From Acidothermales bacterium (GTDB lineage: Bacteria; Actinomycetota; Actinomycetes; Streptosporangiales; WHST01): DNA of 16,690 bases. A program made the translations under genes and the position numbers. Positions 6,586-13,734 of the stretch are shown here, in pieces; within the stretch, counting starts at the first letter, position 1; every line of letters starts with the position of its first letter. The stretch covers positions 1-16,690 of the forward strand of contig JAFMQP010000032.1 in the NCBI GenBank assembly GCA_017354575.1. The letters are read 5' to 3'. The notes beneath the pieces are model-generated. The model did no database searches and was not told the DNA's origin. It saw nothing but the letters and a program-made list of their open reading frames with translations.

Positions 6586-7905
6586 CTAGGAGGTCGCCGA
6601 GACCGGAGCCGTCTCCCGTGCCGGCGCCGGAGCACCGGCGCGTTCCTCGTCGCGCCTCTTCCGCAGCAGCACGGACAGGGAGAAGTCGAACGTCGCCGCG
6701 AGCAGGCAGATGCGCAGCGGCTCGCCGATCGCCTGCACCACGACGTCGACCGGTCCGGCCATCTCCTGCCAGAACAGGCCGGGGTCGCGGGGGCCGATGA
6801 TGGCGGTGAGCACCTGCTTGAGGATGTCCACGCCGAGCGCGAGCGCGTCGTAGTAGACGCAGAACAGCAGCAACGCCGGGACGCCCGCGCCGATCATCAT
6901 CCAGATCGCCTGGAACGGCGGGTAGTACCGTTCCTTGAAGCTCGGCGGCGGGAACTTCGCCAGGTACCGCCGCAGCCGGTCGGGTGCCCTGGACGTCATC
7001 CGCTCGTGCAGCACGCGGGCCCGGCCGGTGAGCACCCACCGGACCTCCTCGAGCTCGCGCCCGTACACCACGCCGGTGATACCGAGCCACGCGATGGGCA
7101 GCACGAGGCCGTCACCGAGTGCCGGCACGACCGAGCCGCGGAACCAGTCGCCGACGACGCTGCTGTCCTGGCCGGGGTGGAACGGCAGCACAGGGAACAG
7201 GCCCTTGACCGCGGAAACCGCGTCCTTGATGTTGTACCAGGCGAGCGTCCCGAAGAACCAGTCGAGGATGTTGCCGAACACCTGCTGGATGCCGTAGATG
7301 ACGAAGAACGTCCAGTTCGCCTCGAACACCGCGGCGAAGATCCAGGTGACCGGATTGCCGGTGCGCTTGCTGATCGACTCGAACAGGAACCGGAGCCCGA
7401 ACGCGACGACGGCGGCGACCGCGAACCAGTTGGTGAACGCGGGCAGCGACGCACCTGCCTTGCCCATGTCGATGGCGAACGACTCGTACGTCATGTCGCG
7501 GACGTCGTCCATGAACAGGTTCCACGCCGCGTACACGAGCAGGAACGGCATCAGCGCCTGCGCCACGGACCGGGAGATCTCCTTGACGGTGTGCCGGTGC
7601 GGATCCCGGACGCCGAGGGTCGGGTCGGTCTGCACCTCCTCGCGGCGTACGGCCCACACCGTCGGCAGGCCGGGCTGGATGGAGAGGAACATCAGCGCCG
7701 TCGCCGTCAGCGAGCAGAGGATCGCGACCGCGAGGATGGAGAAGCCCGCCACGGGGATGCTGCGGTTGACGTGCGAGGCCAGCTCGGACAGCCCGTCGTG
7801 CAGCCCCCGACCGACGAGGTACCACGACACCAACGGCAGCCAGAACCTTCCGAACAGGCTCAGGGTGCGCCGTGGGATGGCGAGCGGCAGGCTGGACACG
7901 TTCAT
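6586..7905 (-). CDS. Multi-pass integral membrane protein of unknown function
   Basis: A 439-aa protein with about eight hydrophobic segments (roughly 20-33, 51-76, 115-131, 160-176, 186-212, 262-281, 332-352, 395-414). It ends in a charged Ala/Pro-rich cytoplasmic tail from 415. Between segments there are conserved-looking aromatic and charged loops (FPPPSFKERYYPPFQAIW at 318-335). No transporter, enzyme or secretion motif was recognised. The reading frame remains open far upstream to 8355, but that extension is antisense to bpa and has shadow composition. ATG 7905 is chosen because hydrophobic sequence starts soon after it and a TATCCT -10 box precedes it by 9 nt. It is convergent with three single-pass proteins and divergent from bpa. 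The nearness suggests, but does not show, that it is the membrane core of a complex with those three proteins. Confidence 0.78.
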   Translation of the reverse strand: MNVSSLPLAIPRRTLSLFGRFWLPLVSWYLVGRGLHDGLSELASHVNRSIPVAGFSILAVAILCSLTATALMFLSIQPGLPTVWAVRREEVQTDPTLGVRDPHRHTVKEISRSVAQALMPFLLVYAAWNLFMDDVRDMTYESFAIDMGKAGASLPAFTNWFAVAAVVAFGLRFLFESISKRTGNPVTWIFAAVFEANWTFFVIYGIQQVFGNILDWFFGTLAWYNIKDAVSAVKGLFPVLPFHPGQDSSVVGDWFRGSVVPALGDGLVLPIAWLGITGVVYGRELEEVRWVLTGRARVLHERMTSRAPDRLRRYLAKFPPPSFKERYYPPFQAIWMMIGAGVPALLLFCVYYDALALGVDILKQVLTAIIGPRDPGLFWQEMAGPVDVVVQAIGEPLRICLLAATFDFSLSVLLRKRRDEERAGAPAPARETAPVSATS

Positions 7906-7914
7906 CGCGCAGGC

Positions 7915-7920
7915 AGGATA
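7915..7920 (-). promoter_or_regulatory. -10 element (TATCCT) for the multi-pass membrane gene, probably leaderless
   Basis: On the minus strand TATCCT matches TANNNT and ends 9 nt before the ATG at 7905. No ribosome-binding site separates them. It lies within the 54-bp divergent region shared with bpa, so the two promoters may interfere or be co-regulated. Confidence 0.55.
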
Positions 7921-7947
7921 CCGGCCGACGGCGGGCGCGTGGTGCGG

Positions 7948-7953
7948 CAGTAT
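7948..7953 (+). promoter_or_regulatory. Weak candidate -10 element for bpa
   Basis: CAGTAT keeps the key A at position 2 and T at position 6 of a -10 box and ends 6 nt before the ATG at 7960. A GGGGG run lies directly before the start and could act as a weak ribosome-binding site instead. The call is tentative. Confidence 0.3.
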
Positions 7954-7959
7954 GGGGGC

Positions 7960-8490
7960 ATGACGGAACAATCGGGAAACGATCAGGACAGGCCGCCCCG
8001 CATGGTGGTCGTCGGTCCCGGTGGCATGCCGGTCGAGAGCGGCCAGGACGGGGACGACGAGCCCCAGTCCCCGGCCGAGATGATCGAGCAGCCGGCGAAG
8101 GTGATGCGGATCGGCAACATGATCCGGCAGCTGCTCGAGGAGGTGCGCGCGGCTCCGCTCGACGAGAAGAGCCGGGCACGGCTGGCCGAGATCCACAAGT
8201 CGTCCGTCAAGGAGCTCGAGGAGGGCCTGTCCCAGGAGCTGGTGGACGAGCTGGAGCGGCTGAGCCTGCCGTTCGCGGGCCAGGAGGCCCCGAGCGAGGG
8301 CGAGCTGCGGATCGCGCAGGCCCAGCTCGTCGGCTGGCTCGAGGGACTGTTCCACGGCATCCAGACGGCCCTGTTCGCGCAGCAGATGGCCGCCCGTGCC
8401 CAGCTCGAGCAGATGCGCCGCGCGCTGCCACCCGGCGTCTCGCCCCAGGACATGCCACAGCAGCCCCGCGGCACCGGCCCCTACCTGTAG
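7960..8490 (+). CDS. bpa: Bacterial proteasome activator Bpa (PafE), ATP-independent
   Basis: A 176-aa protein, about the size of M. tuberculosis Bpa (Rv3780, 174 aa). The N-terminal RPPRMVVVGPGGMPVE and the long helical core typical of the family are present (IGNMIRQLLEEVRAAPLDEKSR, then IHKSSVKELEEGLS, then AQLVGWLEGLFHGIQTALFAQQMAARAQLEQMR). The C-terminus is G-P-Y-L, corresponding to the GQYL (HbYX-like) tail that docks into the 20S proteasome alpha ring and opens its gate. Known members form dodecameric rings and deliver unfolded or specific substrates, such as the heat-shock repressor HspR, without ATP. Its presence predicts prcA and prcB elsewhere in the genome. The frame stays open upstream to 7006, but that part is antisense to the membrane gene; ATG 7960 gives the conserved MTEQ start. 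It converges on the HAD gene, 15 bp apart. Confidence 0.95.
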   Translation: MTEQSGNDQDRPPRMVVVGPGGMPVESGQDGDDEPQSPAEMIEQPAKVMRIGNMIRQLLEEVRAAPLDEKSRARLAEIHKSSVKELEEGLSQELVDELERLSLPFAGQEAPSEGELRIAQAQLVGWLEGLFHGIQTALFAQQMAARAQLEQMRRALPPGVSPQDMPQQPRGTGPYL

Positions 8491-8505
8491 CGACGCGCCG
8501 CGCTT

Positions 8506-9297
8506 CTACAGGCCGAACAGCTCCCGCAGGGTCCGCGCGACGCCGTCGTCGTCGTTGGCCGGGGCGCGTCCGGGCACGGCGGCCAGCACGTCCGGGTGGG
8601 CGTTGGCGACGGCGTACGGGCGGCCCGCCCACGCGAGCATCGGCAGGTCGTTGGGCATGTCGCCGAACGCGGCGACGTCCGCCGCCTGGATGCCGCGCTC
8701 GGCGCACAGCTCGGCCAGACCGCTGGCCTTGGTGACGCCGGCCGCGCTGATCTCCGCGAGCCCGGACCCGAGCCCGGAGTGCGTACACGTGACGAGCTCG
8801 CCGACCAGCTCGGTCAGCTCGGCGAGCAGGCCGTCGGCGTCGCCGCCGCGGTCCTTTACCAGGAGCTTCGCCACCGGACGGGCCACCACGTCCGCCGTGC
8901 TCGCCAGCGTCGCCGCCACCTCGGTTGCCCGGTAGCCGGGCTCGGCCGCGAAGTCCCAGCCGTACTCGACGCCGAAGAAGACGTGCGGCAGCTCGCGGCG
9001 GATCGTGCCGACGACTTCGGCGAGCAGCGGCGGCTCGAGCAGCCGTGAGCGCAGGATCTCGGCGTTCTTCAGGTCGACGATCAGCGCACCGTTCGAGCAG
9101 ACGGCGACGCCGTGCGCGCCGACCCCATCCGCGAGTGCGGTCATCCAGCGCGGTGGCCGGCCGGTGACGAACACGACGTCGACACCGGCCAGCTCGATCG
9201 CGTCGAGCGTCTCGGCCGTGGCCGGGGAGACGGTGCCGTCGGATCTCAGCAGGGTCCCGTCGAGATCGGTGGCGACCAGACGCGGACGAGACGGCAC
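8506..9297 (-). CDS. HAD-superfamily phosphatase, Cof/type IIB subfamily
   Basis: A 263-aa cytosolic hydrolase with all four HAD motifs. These are nucleophile D11 and acid D13 in DLDGTLL, T45 in VFVTGR, K190 in GVTKASGL, and the metal-binding GDMPNDLPML with D213 and D217. A cap domain of about 100 residues between motifs II and III places it in the Cof (C2B cap) subfamily. Typical substrates are small sugar or cofactor phosphates (FMN, PLP, hexose phosphates); the exact substrate cannot be read from sequence. The start is GTG 9297, with a TAGCGT -10 box 6 nt upstream and no true ribosome-binding site, so it is probably leaderless. A similar HAD protein lies near serS and pheA in mycobacteria as I recall, so it likely belongs to the housekeeping backbone rather than to the polyol module. 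Confidence 0.88.
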   Translation of the reverse strand: MPSRPRLVATDLDGTLLRSDGTVSPATAETLDAIELAGVDVVFVTGRPPRWMTALADGVGAHGVAVCSNGALIVDLKNAEILRSRLLEPPLLAEVVGTIRRELPHVFFGVEYGWDFAAEPGYRATEVAATLASTADVVARPVAKLLVKDRGGDADGLLAELTELVGELVTCTHSGLGSGLAEISAAGVTKASGLAELCAERGIQAADVAAFGDMPNDLPMLAWAGRPYAVANAHPDVLAAVPGRAPANDDDGVARTLRELFGL

Positions 9298-9303
9298 GCC
9301 ACC

Positions 9304-9309
9304 ACGCTA
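9304..9309 (-). promoter_or_regulatory. -10 element (TAGCGT) for the HAD phosphatase gene, probably leaderless
   Basis: On the minus strand TAGCGT fits TANNNT and ends 6 nt before the GTG start at 9297. The intervening bases GGTGGC could also be read as a poor ribosome-binding site, but the spacing suits a transcript that starts at the GTG. Confidence 0.5.
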
Positions 9310-9338
9310 TCCGGGCGCGGCCGCGTCCCGCGGTCCGG

Positions 9339-10325
9339 TCAGGCGAGCAGGCGGCGGGCCAGCGCGGAGTGCGTGACCAGGGACGTGCCGACGCCGCCTG
9401 CCTTGGCGGCACGCACCGCGTCCGCCTTCTGCTCCCCGTACGCGATCGTCACCACCGAACGGGTCCGCCGCAGGTCGCCGAGCGCGACGCCGATGGTGCG
9501 GTCGCGCAGTCCCGGGTCGAGCGCACGCCCGGACCCGTCCAGCACGATGCCGCAGGTCTCCGCAACGGCGCCCTCGCGGCGCAGCGCGCGGCGTTCCCGG
9601 TCGGTCAGCGCGTCGTACACGGTCGACAGCCCGGGTCCCCACGCGCCGATCGACACCACCGCCACCGACAGCCGCGCGTAGTGCCGTAGCGCGCGGGCGA
9701 TCCGCGGGTCGCGGCGCAGGGTGGTCGCGGCGTCCGCGTCCGGTACGACGAGAGGCGCGTAGAAGGTGACCGCCGAGCCGCCGGACGCCTCCGCGACCCG
9801 GCGGGTGACGTCGACGCTGCTCGCGTCCACGGCGTGCACTCCCGGGATGCCGGACTCGGACACGTCAGGACGCGACAGCGCGCCGCACAGCTGCACCGCG
9901 ATGCACGGCGGCAGCGTAGTGAGCTGGCCGGTGAGCGACAGCAGCGACCTCCCCCACGCGATGCCGACGACGTCGCCGCGCTCGACGAGCTCGTCGAGGT
10001 GGCGGCCGGCCAGCCGGCTGACCTCGTTACGCAGCACCGCGGGATCGCTCTCCCCGGTGTCGGCGACGACGACGTGCTCGTAGCCGTGCCGCAGCCGCAC
10101 CGCCTCGGACAGGTCCGTGTCGATCTCCGGCGGGCGGCCGATCTCGATGCGCACGAGACCCTCGTCGTGCGCGCGTTCGAGCAGCCGGGCGACCTTGAAC
10201 CTGGACAGGCCGAGCTCCTCGGCGATCTGCACCTTGGACCGGCCGTCGAGGTGGAAGCGCCGGGCCACGGTCGTCAGCTGCACCAGCTCCGCCGGCCCGA
10301 GCCGGGGCGGTTCGGACGTACGCAT
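9339..10325 (-). CDS. SorC/DeoR-family sugar-responsive transcriptional regulator
   Basis: A 328-aa regulator. The N-terminal helix-turn-helix lies at about 28-55 (DGRSKVQIAEELGLSRFKVARLLERA), where 'GLSRFKVARLL' is the classic SorC recognition helix. The effector domain follows from about 70 and is a phosphosugar-binding fold related to sugar isomerases, with the conserved GDVVGIAWGRSL near 118-129 and GVALGDLRR near the end. Family members bind phosphorylated sugars or polyols and act as repressors or activators of adjacent catabolic operons. ATG 10325 is preferred over the in-frame GTG at 10334, because AGAGG (10334-10338 on the minus strand) sits 8 nt before the ATG but directly abuts the GTG. 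It is divergent from the dehydrogenase and transporter genes, which are therefore its probable targets along with its own promoter. The ligand is inferred to be polyol-derived from that context. Confidence 0.9.
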   Translation of the reverse strand: MRTSEPPRLGPAELVQLTTVARRFHLDGRSKVQIAEELGLSRFKVARLLERAHDEGLVRIEIGRPPEIDTDLSEAVRLRHGYEHVVVADTGESDPAVLRNEVSRLAGRHLDELVERGDVVGIAWGRSLLSLTGQLTTLPPCIAVQLCGALSRPDVSESGIPGVHAVDASSVDVTRRVAEASGGSAVTFYAPLVVPDADAATTLRRDPRIARALRHYARLSVAVVSIGAWGPGLSTVYDALTDRERRALRREGAVAETCGIVLDGSGRALDPGLRDRTIGVALGDLRRTRSVVTIAYGEQKADAVRAAKAGGVGTSLVTHSALARRLLA

Positions 10326-10337
10326 CGTGAGCACCTC

Positions 10338-10367
10338 TTGACAGGCCGGTCACTGCCGAGCTGTACT
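10338..10367 (+). promoter_or_regulatory. Candidate promoter of the polyol operon (TTGACA, 18 bp, TGTACT)
   Basis: A perfect -35 TTGACA (10338-10343) is followed after 18 bp by TGTACT (10362-10367), an acceptable -10. Transcription would start near 10374, so the operator array at 10372-10407 would lie at and just downstream of the start, a layout suited to repression. The -10 part is imperfect, so the call is moderate. Confidence 0.45.
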
Positions 10368-10371
10368 CGGC
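10355..10371. repeat. Inverted repeat GCCGAG / CTCGGC overlapping the operon promoter
   Basis: GCCGAG (10355-10360) and CTCGGC (10366-10371) are separated by five bases (CTGTA) and overlap the candidate -10. It shares the GAG/CTC core of the downstream operator array, so it may be an additional regulator site. Confidence 0.4.
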
Positions 10372-10407
10372 TTACTCATTAGAGCACTATAGCGCTCATA
10401 TGAGCGC
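10372..10407. promoter_or_regulatory. Phased operator array, probable SorC-regulator binding site
   Basis: Four hexamers recur every 10 bp with 4-bp A/T-only spacers. They are TTACTC (10372), spacer ATTA, GAGCAC (10382), spacer TATA, GCGCTC (10392), spacer ATAT, and GAGCGC (10402). The last two hexamers and their spacer form a perfect 16-bp palindrome (10392-10407). The middle two form a 16-bp palindrome with one mismatched pair (10382-10397). Orientation alternates, with GAG/CTC cores in helical register. The array lies between the divergent regulator and dehydrogenase genes, upstream of the better-supported dehydrogenase start. SorC-type regulators bind as tetramers to extended operators, which fits. 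Binding is inferred, not shown. Confidence 0.65.
10386..10391 (-). promoter_or_regulatory. -10 element (TATAGT) for the SorC-family regulator gene
   Basis: On the minus strand TATAGT is near consensus and lies inside the operator array. It would start a transcript about 55 nt before ATG 10325. Its position inside the operator predicts autoregulation. Confidence 0.45.
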
Positions 10408-10408
10408 A

Positions 10409-10416
10409 GGGAGGGG
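10409..10416 (+). promoter_or_regulatory. Ribosome-binding site deciding the dehydrogenase start
   Basis: GGGAGGGG lies 4 nt before ATG 10421. The alternative in-frame ATG at 10400 has no ribosome-binding site and lies inside the operator palindrome, so 10421 is chosen. Confidence 0.7.
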
Positions 10417-10420
10417 TCGT

Positions 10421-11419
10421 ATGCGGGCGGCGGTCATCAACACCCCCGGCGACATCGAGGTCCGCGAGGTTCCCGACCCGACGCCCGGACCCGGCGACGT
10501 CGTCGTCAGGGTGGGTGCCTGCGGTGTCTGCGGCACCGACCTGCACATCGCGGACGGTGAGTTCCCGCCGACGCCGTACCCGATCGTTCCCGGCCACGAG
10601 TTCAGCGGCGAGATCGTCGCGGTCGCCCCGGACGTCGAGCACGTCGCGAGCGTCGGCGACCGCGTCGCCGTCGACCCGTCGCTGTTCTGCGGGCGCTGTG
10701 CCGAATGCCGACGCGGCCGCGGCAACCTGTGCGAGAACTGGGGGGCGACCGGCGACACCGTGGACGGCGCATTCGCCGAGTACGTCAGGGTTCCCGCGAA
10801 CACCGTCTACCGGATGCCGGACCACCTGAGCTGGACCGAGGGCGCGCTCGTCGAGCCGGTCTCGTGCGCCGTGCACGGCGTCGAACGGTTCGGCGTCGAG
10901 GTGGGCGAGCGCTTCCTCGTCGTCGGCGCGGGCACGATGGGCCTGCTCATCCAGCAGCTGCTCGTCCGGTCCGGCGCCGAGGTCAGCGTCGTCGACCGCA
11001 ACACCGCCCGCCTCCCGCTGGCCGAGAAACTCGGCGCGCACGCCACCGCCGGCTCGGTCGAGGCGCTCGACGCGCGGCCGTTCGACGCCGCGGTCGACGT
11101 CACCGGCGCACCGCCGGCGATCGAGGCGGCGTTCGGCGCGCTGCGCCGCGGCGGCCGGCTGCAGATCTTCGGTGTCGCGGCGGCGGAGGCGACGATCTCG
11201 CTCTCGCCGTTCCGCATCTACAACGACGAGATCACCGTCGTCGGCTCGATGGCCGTACTGAACAGCTACGGCAAGGCACTCGACCTCGTCGCGTCCGGCG
11301 CCGTCGACACCAGGCCGCTCGTCACGCACACGCTGCCGCTCGACCGGTTCCCGCAGGCACTGCAGAACGTACGCGACGGCGTCGGCCTCAAGGTGCACGT
11401 AGACCCGAGCCTTACCTAG
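10421..11419 (+). CDS. Zinc-dependent medium-chain alcohol (polyol) dehydrogenase
   Basis: A 332-aa cytosolic NAD(P)-dependent dehydrogenase. Catalytic zinc ligands are visible: C37 in GVCGTDLH, H59-E60 in PGHEF, and the EP of LVEPVSC, as in the sorbitol/threonine dehydrogenase branch. The structural zinc loop is complete with C90, C93, C96 and C104. The Rossmann nucleotide loop is VVGAGTMG. The start MRAAVINTPGDIEVREV is typical of the family and has a strong ribosome-binding site. The gene opens an operon with a polyol-type binding protein and permeases, so oxidation of an imported sugar alcohol (sorbitol, mannitol, arabinitol or a related polyol) to the ketose is the likely role. The exact substrate is unknown. 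The stop is followed after 15 bp by the next start. Expression is probably controlled by the divergent SorC-family protein through the operator array upstream. Confidence 0.9.
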   Translation: MRAAVINTPGDIEVREVPDPTPGPGDVVVRVGACGVCGTDLHIADGEFPPTPYPIVPGHEFSGEIVAVAPDVEHVASVGDRVAVDPSLFCGRCAECRRGRGNLCENWGATGDTVDGAFAEYVRVPANTVYRMPDHLSWTEGALVEPVSCAVHGVERFGVEVGERFLVVGAGTMGLLIQQLLVRSGAEVSVVDRNTARLPLAEKLGAHATAGSVEALDARPFDAAVDVTGAPPAIEAAFGALRRGGRLQIFGVAAAEATISLSPFRIYNDEITVVGSMAVLNSYGKALDLVASGAVDTRPLVTHTLPLDRFPQALQNVRDGVGLKVHVDPSLT

Positions 11420-11434
11420 CAAGGGAGTCCCGCA

Positions 11435-12787
11435 ATGCCGCGGATCCGAACGCTCCGAACGGTCGTCGCCGCGATCGCCATGGCAGGATTGCTCGGCGGG
11501 TGCGCGGGAGCCGGCGCGATCGGCGGTGGCGCGGGCAAGACGCAGCTCACCATCGCGATCGTCGCGAACCCGCAGATGCAGGACGCCGTCTCGCTGGCAC
11601 CGCAGTTCGAACGAACGCACCCGAACATCCAGCTCAAGTTCGTGACGCTGCCCGAGAACGAGGCGCGCGCGAAGGTCACCGCGTCCGTCGCAACGTCCGG
11701 CGGCGAGTACGACATCACGATGATCAGCAACTACGAGACACAGATGTGGGCGCAGAACGGATGGCTCACCGACCTGCAGCCGTACATCGACGAGACGTCC
11801 GGGTACGACCCGAACGACATCATCCCGAGCATCCACGACTCGCTCTCGTACAAGGGCGACCTGTACTCGGTGCCGTTCTACGGCGAGTCGTCGTTCCTCG
11901 TGTACCGCAAGGACCTGTTCGCGAAGGCGGGCCTCACGATGCCCGCCCACCCGACCTGGCCGCAGGTCGCCGCGCTCGCGAAGAAGCTCAACGACCCGAA
12001 GCACAACGTGTCCGGCATCTGCCTGCGCGGCCTGCCCGGATGGGGCGAGGTGCTCGCACCGCTCGACACCGTGATCAACACGTTCGGCGGTCGCTGGTTC
12101 GACCAGAACTGGCACCCCCAGCTCACCTCGCCGCAGTTCCGCAAGGCCGTGCAGTTCTACGTGAACACGGTGCGTGCGTACGGCGAGCCCGGTGCGGCGA
12201 CGAGCGGCTTCTCCGAATGCGTCACGCGGTACAGCCAGGGGCAGGCCGCGATGTGGTACGACGCCACGTCGATGGTGAGCACGGTCGAGGACAAGAGCTC
12301 CAGCGTCGTCGTCGGCAAGAACGGCTACGCGCCCGCGCCCGTCGTCGACACGAAGTCGGCCGGTTGGCTCTACACCTGGTCGCTCGGGGTGCCGAAGACG
12401 TCCACGCACAAGGACGCCGCCTGGCAGTTCATCGACTGGATGACGAACAAGGAGTACATCAAGACGGTCGGCAAGCAGCTCGGCTGGGCGCGCGTGCCGC
12501 CCGGCAGCCGGCTGTCGACGTACCAGATCCCGCAGGTGAAGCAGGCGGCGAAGGCGTATGCCGGGCCGACGTTGCAGGCGCTTCGCACCGCCGACGAGCG
12601 CAAGCCGACCGTCCAGGCGGTGCCATACCAGGGCATCCAGTTCCTGCGCATCCCGGAGTTCCAGGATCTGGGCACCCGCGTCAGCCAGCAGGTCGCCGCC
12701 GCCATCGCCGGCAACATCACCGTCGACCAGGCGCTGCGGCAGTCACAGCAGTACGCCGAGACCGTCGGCGCAAGCTACCGGAAGTAG
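11435..12787 (+). CDS. ABC transporter solute-binding lipoprotein, sorbitol/mannitol (SmoE/MtlE) type
   Basis: A 450-aa exported lipoprotein. Residues 1-22 form a signal peptide with basic RIRTLR, a hydrophobic core, and the lipobox L-G-G-C with acylated C23. The mature part is a cluster B/family 1 binding protein. LTIAIVANPQMQDAV (38-52), FVTLPENEARAKV, GICLRGLPGWGE (194-205) and ECVTRYSQGQAAMWYDAT (261-278) are strongly reminiscent of polyol-binding SmoE/MtlE proteins, including the cysteines C196 and C262 that I recall from that group. It should capture a sugar alcohol outside the membrane and pass it to the two permeases encoded next. The ribosome-binding site AAGGGAG (11421-11427) is 7 nt before ATG 11435. 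It is the second gene of the operon, 15 bp after the dehydrogenase and 8 bp before the first permease. Confidence 0.93.
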   Translation: MPRIRTLRTVVAAIAMAGLLGGCAGAGAIGGGAGKTQLTIAIVANPQMQDAVSLAPQFERTHPNIQLKFVTLPENEARAKVTASVATSGGEYDITMISNYETQMWAQNGWLTDLQPYIDETSGYDPNDIIPSIHDSLSYKGDLYSVPFYGESSFLVYRKDLFAKAGLTMPAHPTWPQVAALAKKLNDPKHNVSGICLRGLPGWGEVLAPLDTVINTFGGRWFDQNWHPQLTSPQFRKAVQFYVNTVRAYGEPGAATSGFSECVTRYSQGQAAMWYDATSMVSTVEDKSSSVVVGKNGYAPAPVVDTKSAGWLYTWSLGVPKTSTHKDAAWQFIDWMTNKEYIKTVGKQLGWARVPPGSRLSTYQIPQVKQAAKAYAGPTLQALRTADERKPTVQAVPYQGIQFLRIPEFQDLGTRVSQQVAAAIAGNITVDQALRQSQQYAETVGASYRK

Positions 12788-12795
12788 GGGGCACC

Positions 12796-13734
12796 ATGAC
12801 CGCCACCACCGCTCCCGCACATGCCGCCGCGCCACCGCGCCGCGAGGTGCGTTCGCCACGCCGTGAAGGCTGGGCGCGCCGCGGCCCGCTCATGCCCGCG
12901 CTCGTCTTCGCCATCATCGTGACGCAGCTGCCGTTCCTGTTCACGCTGTACTACTCGACCCAGTCGTGGAACCTGGTGCGTCCCGGCTCGCGGCGGTTCG
13001 TGTGGCTTCGCAACTACGCCAACGTGTTCACCGACAGCGTGTTCCGGCAGGCCGCGATCAACACGATCGTCATCACCGTGGGCTGCGTGCTCATCGCGAT
13101 GCTGCTGGGCATCGTGTTCGCGCTCCTGCTCGACCGCCCGTTCCGCGGCCGCGGTGTCGTGCGGACTCTGCTCATCACGCCGTTCCTCGTGATGCCGGTG
13201 GCGGCTGCGTTGCTGTGGAAGACGACGATCCTCGACCCGGTGTTCGGCATCGTCAACTTCGTGTTGCGGCCGTTCGGCGTCGGGCAGGTCGCCTGGGTGG
13301 CGGAGCACCCGCTCGGCTCGGTGATCGCGCAGCTCGTGTGGCAGTGGACGCCGTTCATGATGCTGCTGATCCTGGCCGGGCTGCAGAGCCAGTCGGGCGA
13401 GGTGCTGGAGGCCGCGCAGGTCGACGGCGCGACGCGCTGGCAGACGTTCTGGTCGATCACGGTGCCGCACCTGCGCCGCTACATCGAGCTGGGCGTGCTG
13501 CTCGGCGCGATCTACGTGGTCAACACGTTCGACGCGATCTACATGATGACGCAGGGCGGCCCGGGTACGGCGAGCACGAACCTGCCGTTCTACCTGTACC
13601 AGCGCGCGTTCCTCGGCTTCGACGTCGGCCAGGCGGCCGCTCTCGGCGTCGTGGTCGTCGTCGGCACGATCATCGTCGCCACGTTCGCGCTGCGACTCAT
13701 CTTCCGTACCTTCACGATGGAGCCGAACCCATGA
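12796..13734 (+). CDS. ABC transporter permease, MalF/SmoF-like (polyol uptake)
   Basis: A 312-aa inner-membrane permease. A hydrophilic basic head (1-30) precedes about six membrane helices: 33-54, 87-113, 122-142, 174-196, 229-247 and 284-303. The cytoplasmic EAA loop, which contacts the transport ATPase, is EAAQVDGATRWQTFWSITVPHL at about 205-226, with the invariant glycine G211. The motif MMTQGGPGTASTNLPFYLYQRAF near the end is typical of the MalF-side (carbohydrate uptake-1) permease of sugar and polyol importers. The frame is open far upstream, but ATG 12796 is preceded by AGGGGG 4 nt away and follows the binding-protein stop by 8 bp. The stop overlaps the next start in ATGA, so the two permeases are translationally coupled and presumably form a heterodimer. 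Confidence 0.93.
   Translation: MTATTAPAHAAAPPRREVRSPRREGWARRGPLMPALVFAIIVTQLPFLFTLYYSTQSWNLVRPGSRRFVWLRNYANVFTDSVFRQAAINTIVITVGCVLIAMLLGIVFALLLDRPFRGRGVVRTLLITPFLVMPVAAALLWKTTILDPVFGIVNFVLRPFGVGQVAWVAEHPLGSVIAQLVWQWTPFMMLLILAGLQSQSGEVLEAAQVDGATRWQTFWSITVPHLRRYIELGVLLGAIYVVNTFDAIYMMTQGGPGTASTNLPFYLYQRAFLGFDVGQAAALGVVVVVGTIIVATFALRLIFRTFTMEPNP

Noticed and set aside
1279..7905. A type VII secretion locus suggested by the EspI-like ATPase and membrane proteins
   Set aside because: No EccC FtsK-type ATPase, EccD, mycosin protease, or WXG100 protein is present in the window.
7906..8355. N-terminal extension of the multi-pass membrane protein, antisense to bpa
   Set aside because: It overlaps the well-supported bpa gene and has shadow composition. 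The start at 7905 has its own -10 box.
9321..9333. Small hairpin CCGCG-TCC-CGCGG as a terminator of the regulator gene
   Set aside because: A 5-bp GC stem without a T-tract is expected by chance in such GC-rich DNA.
10400..10420. Earlier ATG start for the alcohol dehydrogenase
   Set aside because: It lies inside the operator palindrome without a ribosome-binding site. ATG 10421 has GGGAGGGG 4 nt upstream and the family-typical N-terminus.
10705..12795. Upstream part of a very long plus-strand frame leading into the first permease
   Set aside because: It is out of frame with the convincing dehydrogenase and binding-protein genes and is Arg-rich. Only the part from ATG 12796 shows permease features.
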